This document shows positions 42,846 through 50,131 of a stretch of DNA of 64,000 nucleotides, piece by piece. Where the stretch lies: assembly GCA_043101845.1 (NCBI GenBank), contig JBICHN010000011.1, forward strand, positions 310,001 to 374,000. Direction: 5' to 3'. Made by a program: the position numbers and the translations under genes. This DNA is from JBICHN01 sp043101845. GTDB lineage: Bacteria; Planctomycetota; Phycisphaerae; Phycisphaerales; UBA5793. Below the pieces are notes generated by a model. That model worked only from the letters and a program-made list of their open reading frames with translations. It was not told the origin of the DNA and did no database searches. The stretch's first letter is position 1. Every line of letters begins with the position of its first letter.

Positions 42846-42867
42846 CCCCGGGTGTGTTCACCCGGGG
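42846..42867. repeat. Type B hairpin (perfect example)
   Basis: Perfect 9-bp stem CCCCGGGTG/CACCCGGGG with a TGTT loop (AACA on the other strand). Copies at 42769-42790 and 42921-42942 have the same perfect arms; earlier copies carry a one-base bulge. Confidence 0.75.
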
Positions 42868-42993
42868 CTAAGTGGGATCTCTTGTGAATACAACCTCGCG
42901 CGTGTCGTCGTGCGCCGCTCCCCCGGGTGTGTTCACCCGGGGCGAAGGAAGTGGGGGCGAAGGAAGGGGGAGCGAAGGGAGGCGCGCGTCGGG

Positions 42994-43659
42994 TTACGGC
43001 TCGACGATGCCTTCGCGGATGGCGTAACGGGTGAGTTCGACGCGGTCGTCGATGTTGAGCTTGCGCATGAGGCTCGTTCGGTGCGCATCGATCGTCTTCG
43101 GACTCCGGTGGAGGACGCCGGCGATCTCCTTCGTGCTCAATCCCTTCGCGATGAGACGCATGACCTCGAGTTCGCGCGGCGTGAGCGTGCTGATCGGGCT
43201 CGCCGATTCGCCGGTCTTCGGCTGAAGCTGGCCGTTCACGAACTCGAACCGCTCGAGCACTTCGGGCGGAAACGCGAGATCGCCGGAGACGACCTTGCGC
43301 ACGGCGGAGACGATCTTCTCGAACGGCTCGTTCTTCGTGAGGTACCCCCACGCGCCGGCCTGGGCGGCCGCGTCGACATAGCGGTCGCGCATGAATGCGG
43401 AGAGCATGAGCACACGGATCGCGGGGTTCACCCGCCGAAGGTCCGCGATCATCGTGAACGGGTCGGCGCCGGGCATGTCGATATCCATGAGGACGACCTG
43501 CGGCTCGACCTTTTCGCAGACGATGATGAGGTCGTCGGCGGCGGGGAGTTCGGCGAGGACTTCGAGATCGGGCTCGAGCTCGAGGCGCGAGCGGATGCCC
43601 TGACGAGCGATCTCGTGATCATCGACGATGACGATTCCGACGGTTCCCGGTCCGGCCAT
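42994..43659 (-). CDS. NarL/FixJ-type response regulator
   Basis: A 221-residue regulator. The receiver domain (about 1-120) has the acidic pair in VIVDDHEIARQG, the phospho-Asp in VVLMDIDMPGADP (about residue 56), a Ser in LMLSAF and Lys in YLTKNEPFEKI. The DNA-binding domain (about 155-221) is LuxR-type: LTPRELEVMRLIAKGLSTKE, then HRSPKTIDAHRTSLMRKL. It begins five bases after the kinase stop, and AAGGA lies nine bases before the ATG. It is surely the partner of the kinase upstream. The 3' end faces the hairpin cluster. Confidence 0.92.
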   Translation of the reverse strand: MAGPGTVGIVIVDDHEIARQGIRSRLELEPDLEVLAELPAADDLIIVCEKVEPQVVLMDIDMPGADPFTMIADLRRVNPAIRVLMLSAFMRDRYVDAAAQAGAWGYLTKNEPFEKIVSAVRKVVSGDLAFPPEVLERFEFVNGQLQPKTGESASPISTLTPRELEVMRLIAKGLSTKEIAGVLHRSPKTIDAHRTSLMRKLNIDDRVELTRYAIREGIVEP

Positions 43660-43664
43660 GCGTT

Positions 43665-46013
43665 TCAATCCTTGCGTTCGTGTCCGTCGAGTCCGAGCGG
43701 GGCGGCGAGCACGCCGCGCAGACGCTCGGCGCCGACGGGTCCGTCCAGCCAGTGTATCCGATTCGGCCAGCCGCGCCGATCGTCGGGCGGGTGAAGGCCG
43801 ATGACGAAGAGCGTCCGGTTCGCGTCGAGCGACGCGGCCGCGGTCGCGGGATCAACGCTTTCGGCGTCGATGATCCACACGAGATCATCGCGGAGGGGCT
43901 TTGCGTCGCTCGCGATCCGCCGCTCGACGCCGAGGCTCCCGAGGAGCGAACTCACAAAGGCGGTGAGCATCGGATCGCGAAGGGTGATGAGCGCCTTCGC
44001 GCCGGGTTTCGCCGCCCGGGCGCGCGGTTCGGCGCGGGGCTCTTCGCGGGTGAGCGCCGGGACATCGAGCATGATCGTCGTGCCCTTGCCGCGCTCGCTT
44101 TCGACGCGGATCTGCCCGTCGAACGAGCGGATGATGCTCGCGACAAGGGCGAGGCCAAGCCCGGTCGACTTGCCGCGCGACTTCGTCGAGAAGAACGGGT
44201 CGAAGGCGCGCTGGGTGACCTTCGGATCCATGCCGACGCCCTCATCGGTCACGGCGAAGCGGACGCCGTCGGGCTCGGGGCCGTCGTGCGGTTCGGCGCG
44301 TTCGCGGTCGGGCGCGGATCCGGCGAGGGCATTCAGCCCCTCGCTCCACCGGGCCGGGCTGCGACCGATCCGGATGTGAATCGTCCCGCCCTCCGGCATC
44401 GCGTCGCGCGAGTTGAGGACGAGGTTGAGCACCGCCTGCTTGAGCAGGTCGGGGTCGATGTTCGCGACGCGCGGGGCGTCGTCGGCGATGTCGAGCTCGA
44501 CATGGAACGCGTGCTCGGCCGACGCGTTCTCGAGAATCGCGTCGCGGTAGAACTGCAGCGCAAGCGGCGCCCAGGCGCTGATCGTCGTCACGCCTCCCGT
44601 GGTCGGCTCCTTCGACTCGCGCCGGGTCCACATGAGGATCTTGCGCGTGAGCTCCGCGAGATGGTCGGTCGCGCGGCGGATCGCCGCGGCCTCGTCGTGC
44701 ACGCGGTTGAAGTCGCGCGCCTGATCGAGCGCGTCGAGAGCGCCGCGAATCGGCAGGAGCAGGTTGTTCAGGTCGTGCGCAAGTCCGCCGGCGAAGGTGC
44801 CGAGGATCGCGAGGCGTTCGCGTTCGGAGAACTGGCGTTGAAGTTCGCGGACGGTGGTGACATCGCGCGCGACGCCGCGCACGCCGACGACCTCGCCGTC
44901 GCTCGAGAGCACGGGGTACTCCATGATCTCGAAATCGCGCGGTTCGCCGTCCTTGTGTCGGATGCGCACCTCGTACTGCGGCTGGCGGCGGCGCGTGCGG
45001 ATCGCGCGGCGGACCGCCGCCTCGGCCTTTGCGAGATCATCCTCGCCGACCGGCTCGCGGAAGAGATCGAACGGCCGACCGAGCAGTTCGCGCGGCTCGT
45101 AGCCCAGAATCTTCGTGATCGACGGGCTCAGGTAGCGGAGACGACGATTCGTGTCGTGCTCGTAGAAGATGAGGTTCGGCATTCCCTCGATGAGCAGGCG
45201 GAAACGACGCTCGCTCTCGCGGAGCTTCGCTTCGGCGCTCTTTGCGCGGGAGATGTCGATGATGACGCCGGCCATCTGCGGCGGACGGTTCTCACGCTCG
45301 GGCATCGGGTCGGCGATTTCGCGGAACCAGCGGAGCGAGCCGTCGTGGTGGTAATGGCGATACTCGACATCGAGCGTGCGGCCGGCGGCGATCGCGTCGC
45401 GCACGGACTGCACGACGCCCGCGCGATCGTCCGGATGAATGTGCTCGTCCCACTCGTGCGTCGCGCCGAGGTAATCCTCCGCGACGCGACCGGTGAGGTT
45501 GCGAATGCTGCGCGACATCTCGACGATGCGGCTCGTCTCGCGATCGATGACATAGTACGCGACGGGCGCATGTTCGAGGAGGATCGACAGGCGCTCGCGC
45601 TCGGCTTCGAGATCGCGCATCGTCTGCCGGTCGGCGGTGACATCGCGGAAGGTGTAGAGGCGCTCGCCGGTCGCCGCGGCTCGCGTGCGTCCGGTGATGA
45701 TGCGACCGTCCTGAAGCTCGAGCTCCATCTCGCGCGGGTCGGGGCTGCGATGGTGGTTCAGAATCGTCGCGAGGTATTCGCGCGGGTTCTCCACCTGCCG
45801 GCGCTGTCGCTCGTAGACCGCGATCGCGACCTCTTCCGCAGTGGGCGACGAGTCGAGCCAGGCGCGATCGAAGTCGAAGATCTCGACGAAGCGCTGGTTG
45901 AACGCGATGACGCGATCTTCCTCGCCGGCGAAAAGGCAGAAGCCCTCGTCCGCGGTGTCGAGGATGAGCCGCTGGAGTTCGGATTCGCTCGCATTGGGGG
46001 CGCGATCGTTCAT
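43665..46013 (-). CDS. Cytosolic multi-PAS sensor histidine kinase
   Basis: A 782-residue kinase without membrane segments. Three PAS domains occupy roughly residues 10-125, 140-265 and 275-400 (DEGFCLFAGEEDRVIAFNQ, APVAYYVIDRETSRIVE, MPNLIFYEHDTNRRLRYLS). The phospho-acceptor His is in FAGGLAHDLNNLLLPI (about 425), the N box is LNLVLNSRDAMPEGG, followed by G1 DEGVGMDP, F FDPFFSTK and G2 TGLGLAL. After the ATPase the last 120 residues (ALITLRDPMLTAFVSSLLGSL onward) look like a receiver fold that lacks the phospho-Asp context. Its ATG overlaps the nth stop by four bases. The signal is unknown. Confidence 0.9.
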   Translation of the reverse strand: MNDRAPNASESELQRLILDTADEGFCLFAGEEDRVIAFNQRFVEIFDFDRAWLDSSPTAEEVAIAVYERQRRQVENPREYLATILNHHRSPDPREMELELQDGRIITGRTRAAATGERLYTFRDVTADRQTMRDLEAERERLSILLEHAPVAYYVIDRETSRIVEMSRSIRNLTGRVAEDYLGATHEWDEHIHPDDRAGVVQSVRDAIAAGRTLDVEYRHYHHDGSLRWFREIADPMPERENRPPQMAGVIIDISRAKSAEAKLRESERRFRLLIEGMPNLIFYEHDTNRRLRYLSPSITKILGYEPRELLGRPFDLFREPVGEDDLAKAEAAVRRAIRTRRRQPQYEVRIRHKDGEPRDFEIMEYPVLSSDGEVVGVRGVARDVTTVRELQRQFSERERLAILGTFAGGLAHDLNNLLLPIRGALDALDQARDFNRVHDEAAAIRRATDHLAELTRKILMWTRRESKEPTTGGVTTISAWAPLALQFYRDAILENASAEHAFHVELDIADDAPRVANIDPDLLKQAVLNLVLNSRDAMPEGGTIHIRIGRSPARWSEGLNALAGSAPDRERAEPHDGPEPDGVRFAVTDEGVGMDPKVTQRAFDPFFSTKSRGKSTGLGLALVASIIRSFDGQIRVESERGKGTTIMLDVPALTREEPRAEPRARAAKPGAKALITLRDPMLTAFVSSLLGSLGVERRIASDAKPLRDDLVWIIDAESVDPATAAASLDANRTLFVIGLHPPDDRRGWPNRIHWLDGPVGAERLRGVLAAPLGLDGHERKD

Positions 46014-46786
46014 CCGTCGTCGTCTTTCGACGGTTTCGCGTTCGAACAGTACTTGCGGCAGATCGGGTGTTCGGCGCAAAGGGCGCCGCGGGCCTTGCAC
46101 ACGCGCCGGCCGTGCCAGATGAGCAGGTGGGAGAGCATGCACCAGGTCTCAGTCGGAAAGAGCGCCATGAGATCGCGCTCAATCTTCTTCGGATCGGTCT
46201 CTTCGGTCAGCCCGAAGCGATGACCGACCCGGGCGACATGCGTATCGACGACGACGCCGACATTGATATCGAACGCGTTGCCGAGGACGACATTCGCCGT
46301 CTTCCGCGCGACGCCGCGCAGGGTAAGAAGTTCGTCCATCGTCCGGGGCGTTTCACCGTCGAAGTCGTTGACGATGGTCGTCATCGCCGCGTGGATCGCC
46401 TTCGCCTTGTTGCGGTAGAGACCGATCGTCTTGATGTAGGGTTCGATCTCCGCGGGGGTCGCGTCGGCATAGTCGCGCGGCGTGGGAAACTTTCTGAAGA
46501 GTTCAGGCGTCGCCTTGTTCACGCCGACATCGGTCGCCTGCGCGCTGAGAATGGTCGCGACGAGGAGCTCGTGCGGGTTCGAGTAGTCGAGTTCGCATTT
46601 CGCGTCCGGGTACTCGGCCGTGAGCGCCTTGTAGATATTGCGGGCGCGTCGCTTCGCGCCGGCGGTCGGCGCGGGCGCCGTCGTTCCGTTCGCGCGGCCG
46701 CGTCGCTTCGAGGCCTTCTTCGCGGTCGAGTTCGACTTCGGCCGCGTGCGTCGGGTCTTCGAGCTGGATCTGGCGGCGGGTGGCAT
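46010..46786 (-). CDS. nth: Endonuclease III (DNA glycosylase/AP lyase)
   Basis: A 258-residue base-excision repair enzyme. The helix-hairpin-helix LRGVARKTANVVLG carries the catalytic Lys, and VVVDTHVARVGHRFG the catalytic Asp. Four Cys near the C-terminus (CKARGALCAEHPICRKYC) should bind the 4Fe-4S cluster, but their spacing is C-x6-C-x5-C-x3-C rather than the usual C-x6-C-x2-C-x5-C. The first 45 residues are a Lys/Arg/Ser/Thr-rich extension absent from E. coli Nth (211 residues). The start MPPAARSSSK is the first ATG after the membrane protein gene. Unusual neighbour: it is coupled to a histidine kinase by ATGA overlap. Confidence 0.9.
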   Translation of the reverse strand: MPPAARSSSKTRRTRPKSNSTAKKASKRRGRANGTTAPAPTAGAKRRARNIYKALTAEYPDAKCELDYSNPHELLVATILSAQATDVGVNKATPELFRKFPTPRDYADATPAEIEPYIKTIGLYRNKAKAIHAAMTTIVNDFDGETPRTMDELLTLRGVARKTANVVLGNAFDINVGVVVDTHVARVGHRFGLTEETDPKKIERDLMALFPTETWCMLSHLLIWHGRRVCKARGALCAEHPICRKYCSNAKPSKDDDG

Positions 46787-46818
46787 CGGGCGGGCAGTGT
46801 CCTTCGGTCGGGATTGAT

Positions 46819-47466
46819 TCAGCCGCGGGGGCGCTTGAGGAGCTCGGGCTCCTCGAGGGCTCCGGGTCGTCGCGCTGCGATGGTGGGGGCGTCTTCCTCC
46901 GGCGTGGTGAGCGCCGCGGCGCTGGCGATGATTGCGGTCATAACGCAGATCGTGATGAACACGAGCACCCGTGTGCCGGTCGGGTGCGCCTCGTCGAACG
47001 CGGCGCGGGCGGCAAGCGCGCGGTCGATGTCGCCGTGCTCGGTGACGGACCAGAACTCGACGAGCTGGGTCTGCATTCGCGGCGCCAGAATGAAGAGGTG
47101 ATAGGCCAGCGCCACGAGCGCAAAGCCGATCGCCGCGGTTCGTATCGCGTTGGAGAACCGCATGATCGACATGCGGAAGACGCTGAGGTGGAGGCCGAGG
47201 ATGATCGCGACGCCGACCGAGCACGCGAGTTGAATGAGGTCGTTCGCGAAGAAGATAGTGTTCTGCGCGCGACCGGCCGCGATGCGCCAGTGCTCGCCGT
47301 CGAGTTCGGAGATCGATTCGTACGCGGGAACGACGACCTCGAGATCGCGCATCGTGGGAAAGAGGACGCCGGCGGTCACGGCCGACATCACGAGCGCGCC
47401 GAACCAGAGCGCGAGAAGCAGCCAGTAGATCGTGTTCGCGAACTTGAGCCCCGCGAGTCGTGTCAT
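46819..47466 (-). CDS. Four-TM membrane protein, unknown function
   Basis: A 215-residue protein with four hydrophobic segments at about 12-36, 75-97, 106-128 and 163-187. The opening ANTIYWLLLALWFGALVMSAVTAGVLFPTM, with a Trp-Phe-Gly pair and FP, and the long extracytoplasmic section after TM3 resemble DUF4149/TMEM205-like proteins, but I am not certain. The C-terminus is polar and acidic. Its ATG overlaps the moaE stop by four bases, and nth follows 32 bases downstream. Confidence 0.65.
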   Translation of the reverse strand: MTRLAGLKFANTIYWLLLALWFGALVMSAVTAGVLFPTMRDLEVVVPAYESISELDGEHWRIAAGRAQNTIFFANDLIQLACSVGVAIILGLHLSVFRMSIMRFSNAIRTAAIGFALVALAYHLFILAPRMQTQLVEFWSVTEHGDIDRALAARAAFDEAHPTGTRVLVFITICVMTAIIASAAALTTPEEDAPTIAARRPGALEEPELLKRPRG

Positions 47467-47930
47467 GAGTCGCCGCCCCTTGTCGCGTCGGTCGCGGGCG
47501 CCGGGGTCGCGCTCTCCGACCAGGTCGGAGCGCCGTCGGCCCAGACTTCACGCTTCCAGATCGGCGCGTCGGTCTTCAGGCGATCGATGAGGAAGCGGCA
47601 GGCGGCGAACGCCTCGGCGCGATGACCGCAGACGACCTGAATGAAGACGCTCGCGTCGCCGATCGGAACTTCGCCGATCGAGTGGCGGATGCGAATGAAG
47701 AGCGCGTCGTGGTCAGCCGCGGTCTGTTCGGCGAGCTCGCGGAGGACGCGGACCGCCATCGTTTCGTAGGCTTCGTAGGTGAGTCGCTCGAGGTCGCCGT
47801 GCTCATCGCTCGATTCGGCGCGGGTGCGGCCGAGGAAGACGCATTCGCCGCCGCCGGCGTCGAGCGGAGGAGGCGCCTCGTACGCGACCGGGCCGCGTTG
47901 AAACGAGATGTCGAAGACACAGGCGGTCAT
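47463..47930 (-). CDS. moaE: Molybdopterin synthase catalytic subunit MoaE
   Basis: A 155-residue subunit that inserts sulfur from MoaD thiocarboxylate into precursor Z. The family core is complete: GECVFLGRTRAESSDEHGDL, LTYEAYETMA, IRHSIGEVPIGDASVFI, HRAEAFAACRFLIDRLK and the catalytic-Lys region TDAPIWKREVW. MoaD and other Moco genes are not in the window. I start at MTACVFDISF, eight codons after a GTG-type alternative. A large molybdoenzyme fragment is encoded at the right edge, about 14 kb away, consistent with a Mo-using organism. Confidence 0.92.
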   Translation of the reverse strand: MTACVFDISFQRGPVAYEAPPPLDAGGGECVFLGRTRAESSDEHGDLERLTYEAYETMAVRVLRELAEQTAADHDALFIRIRHSIGEVPIGDASVFIQVVCGHRAEAFAACRFLIDRLKTDAPIWKREVWADGAPTWSESATPAPATDATRGGDS

Positions 47931-48009
47931 GGGACTGAAAGTGACTCTAGCCACGCCGGATGTCTCTGGAAGCTCCGGACGGCCCCTCGAATCGCGCTAT
48001 CCTCTTCTC

Positions 48010-48024
48010 TGAACTCTAAGTTCA
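48010..48024. promoter_or_regulatory. Short inverted repeat before the TIM-barrel gene
   Basis: TGAACT-CTA-AGTTCA, a perfect 6-bp dyad ten bases before the ATG at 48035. It could be an operator or a leader hairpin covering the start region; the evidence is only the symmetry. Confidence 0.3.
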
Positions 48025-48034
48025 ACGGGGTCTC

Positions 48035-48832
48035 ATGCGCGACACACTCCCCCTCAGCCCAACCCACGCGGCGCTGGCCGAAGGCGATCCGCGGCCGGCG
48101 CTCAAGCGGATCGCCGAAGCCGGCTTCCGATTCGTTCAACTCTCCGCGGCGCTGCCGACAATGCGGCCGCGCGAACTCGACCGCTCTGCGCGGCGTGATC
48201 TCCTCGCGCGATTGCGCCGGCTCGAACTCACGCTGAGCGGACTCGATCTCTGGATTCCGGAAGAGCACTTCGGCGACCCGGCGCACGGTGACCGCGCGAT
48301 GAACGCGACGCTCGAGGCGATCGAACTTGCCGCCGATCTTGACCGCGTTCCGCTCAGCATGACGCTGCCCCGCGGAATGGACGCCGGCCTGCGCTCGACG
48401 CTCGCCGATCGAGCTGACATGTGCGGCGTCGAGATCGCGGACTTCAATCGGTCGGTGGCGGGACCGGACGCCGGTGACACCGACGACGGGGACGAAGAGG
48501 AAACGCCCTCGTCGGCGCCGCGCGTGCCCGCGATCGGGACCGGCGTCGATCCGGCCACGGTGCTGCTCGGCGGTGGAGATCCGGCGAAGGAAGTGAGCCG
48601 CGCGGCTCAACTCGTCTCGGCGCGGTTCAGCGACGCGGCGCGTGACGGGCGGCGGCGGCCGGGCGCCGGGCGTCTCGATCTCACGAAGTACCAGGTCGCG
48701 CTGCTCACCCGCGGCGACTACGACCGGCCCGTGGTGCTCGACATGCGGCATATCGCCGAGCCGTGGGCGCAGCTCGACGAGGCCGCCCGGGCCTGGTGGG
48801 CGACCGGCCTCCTCCAGCCGCGCGGACTATGA
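48035..48832 (+). CDS. Sugar-phosphate isomerase/epimerase-like TIM-barrel protein
   Basis: A 265-residue protein resembling xylose-isomerase-like TIM barrels: ALKRIAEAGFRFVQLSAALP, then LTLSGLDLWIPEEHFGDPAH and ATLEAIELAADLDRVPLSMTLP are strand-helix units with a possible metal-ligand Glu/His. It is shorter than most family members and contains an acidic, Asp/Glu/Pro-rich loop (about 145-165). The later barrel units look abbreviated, so it may be a regulatory or degenerate member. It diverges from moaE and is followed after 39 bases by a DnaJ-like gene. Confidence 0.6.
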   Translation: MRDTLPLSPTHAALAEGDPRPALKRIAEAGFRFVQLSAALPTMRPRELDRSARRDLLARLRRLELTLSGLDLWIPEEHFGDPAHGDRAMNATLEAIELAADLDRVPLSMTLPRGMDAGLRSTLADRADMCGVEIADFNRSVAGPDAGDTDDGDEEETPSSAPRVPAIGTGVDPATVLLGGGDPAKEVSRAAQLVSARFSDAARDGRRRPGAGRLDLTKYQVALLTRGDYDRPVVLDMRHIAEPWAQLDEAARAWWATGLLQPRGL

Positions 48833-48871
48833 TCGGCGTCCCCGAGGACGAGCCCCGATCGATTCCGAACC

Positions 48872-49870
48872 ATGGCGAAACGCGACTATTACGACATTCT
48901 CGGCGTCAAGCGCGGCGCCTCGGCTGAGGAACTCAAGAAGGCGTACCGCAAGCTGGCGCGCGAACTCCATCCCGATGTGAACAAGGCCCCCGACGCGGCG
49001 GAGAAGTTCGCCGAGGTGCAGGAGGCGTACGACATCCTCTCCGACGAGGAGAAGCGCAAGGCGTACGACCGGTTCGGCCATGTCGGCGTCGGAGGCGCGA
49101 GCGGGTTCGGATCGGGCGACGGCGGGGCGCGGACCTATTCATGGTCGTCGACGGGTGGCGTGGGTGGCTCCGGCGGCGAGGGCGCCGGCGTCGACCTCGG
49201 GAGCATCTTCGAGGAGTTCTTTGGACGCGGTCGGTCGTCGGGTGGCGGCCATGCCGGCGCCGGACGCGGCCCTGGAGGATTTGGCGGCGGCGGTCGCGGC
49301 GGGCGCGGCTCGAAGGCGCGGACCCAGCGCGGCCGCGATGTAACCCACACGCTCACGATCACCTTCCACACCGCGATTCATGGCGGGAAGGAACAGTTCC
49401 GGCTGAGCCGCGGCGGCGAGGTCGAAACGATTGATGTCACGATTCCGAAGGGCATCGCCGACGGCGCGAAGCTCCGCCTGCGCGGGCAGGGGTATCCATC
49501 CCCCACGGGTGGCGAGGCCGGGGACCTCATGCTCACGATCAAGGTCGCCCCTCATCCGTATTACCAGCGCGATGGCGACGACATCCTGCTCGAAACGCCT
49601 ATCACCTTCGTCGAGGCGGCGCTCGGCGCGTCGATCACGCTGCCCACGCTCAAGGGTGAGGTGACCGTCAAGGTTCCGGCCGGCGCGAACAGCGGTCAGA
49701 AGCTGCGCATTCCCGGTCATGGCGTCGAGAAGGCGGACGGTTCGAAGGGCGACTTCTTCGCCGTCCTCAAGATCGTGTCGCCGAAGGGGTTGGGCGACGA
49801 GGACCGCGCGGCGCTCGAGTCGCTCGGCGAGCGCCTGCCGAGCCCGCGGCGCGGCGCCCCCTGGAAGTAA
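48872..49870 (+). CDS. DnaJ-type co-chaperone without zinc finger (CbpA-like)
   Basis: A 332-residue class B J-domain protein that stimulates DnaK. The J domain is residues 1-70 with the essential HPD (ARELHPDVNKAP). A Gly-rich linker with GRGRSSGGGHAG and FGGGGRGGRG covers about 75-150. The zinc-binding CxxCxGxG repeats of DnaJ are missing. Two substrate-binding beta domains follow (HTLTITFHTAIHGGKEQFRL, KLRLRGQGYPSPTGGEAGDL, LPTLKGEVTVKVPAGANSGQ). Length matches CbpA (306) rather than DnaJ (376). Confidence 0.9.
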   Translation: MAKRDYYDILGVKRGASAEELKKAYRKLARELHPDVNKAPDAAEKFAEVQEAYDILSDEEKRKAYDRFGHVGVGGASGFGSGDGGARTYSWSSTGGVGGSGGEGAGVDLGSIFEEFFGRGRSSGGGHAGAGRGPGGFGGGGRGGRGSKARTQRGRDVTHTLTITFHTAIHGGKEQFRLSRGGEVETIDVTIPKGIADGAKLRLRGQGYPSPTGGEAGDLMLTIKVAPHPYYQRDGDDILLETPITFVEAALGASITLPTLKGEVTVKVPAGANSGQKLRIPGHGVEKADGSKGDFFAVLKIVSPKGLGDEDRAALESLGERLPSPRRGAPWK

Positions 49871-49937
49871 CCGCTCCGCCGTTCTTCTGCGGGAAATCCC
49901 GCGGTCTGACCGACGAAAGCGAAGAAGACTGAAGCGG

Positions 49938-49968
49938 TTGGAGTGCGGTCGCGTCCGTGCGGTACAAT
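49938..49968 (+). promoter_or_regulatory. Possible promoter of the sugar transferase gene
   Basis: TTGGAG (49938-49943), 19-base spacer, TACAAT (49963-49968). The -10 is good; the spacer is long. Transcription would begin about 49976, leaving a leader of about 155 bases before the GTG used. Confidence 0.4.
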
Positions 49969-50131
49969 GGCCGACTTGGACGCGACCCGGGCCTTGGGGG
50001 TCATTTGGTCGTGCGTGGGATGGCGGCGTCGCCGGCGGTTCTCGTCGCGGCGGCCCGCCCGGGATGGACGGACTGACGATGACCCCTGGTCGGGTGGAGG
50101 ACCGCCCGCGTGGCGGAGAGTAGGCCGCATC

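Larger units (their letters stand above)
42025..42993. repeat. Cluster of ten paired-arm hairpins between convergent genes
   Basis: This 969-base gap has no gene. It holds three hairpins of type A (CCCCATGTG-AATA-CACATGGGG at 42047-42068, 42330-42351 and 42537-42558) and seven of type B at about 42198-42221, 42275-42298, 42482-42505, 42691-42714, 42769-42790, 42846-42867 and 42921-42942. B read on the opposite strand is the same element as A, including the TTAGCCCC and GGGGGAGCGG flanks, with changed stem bases and matching partners. The last four B copies repeat every 75-78 bases with a conserved GGGATCTCTTGTGAAT(T/A)C segment between. Longer blocks around A1, A2 and A3 are also near-identical. 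Confidence 0.8.

Noticed and set aside
42191..42943. Regularly spaced palindromic repeats resembling a CRISPR array
   Set aside because: The segments between hairpins are themselves repeated almost identically, the spacing varies (75 to 208 bases) and no cas gene is present.
49943..50131. Upstream extension of the sugar transferase (including an ATG at 49967)
   Set aside because: The added residues are Arg/Trp/Gly-rich and unlike the family, and the ATG overlaps the predicted -10 box.
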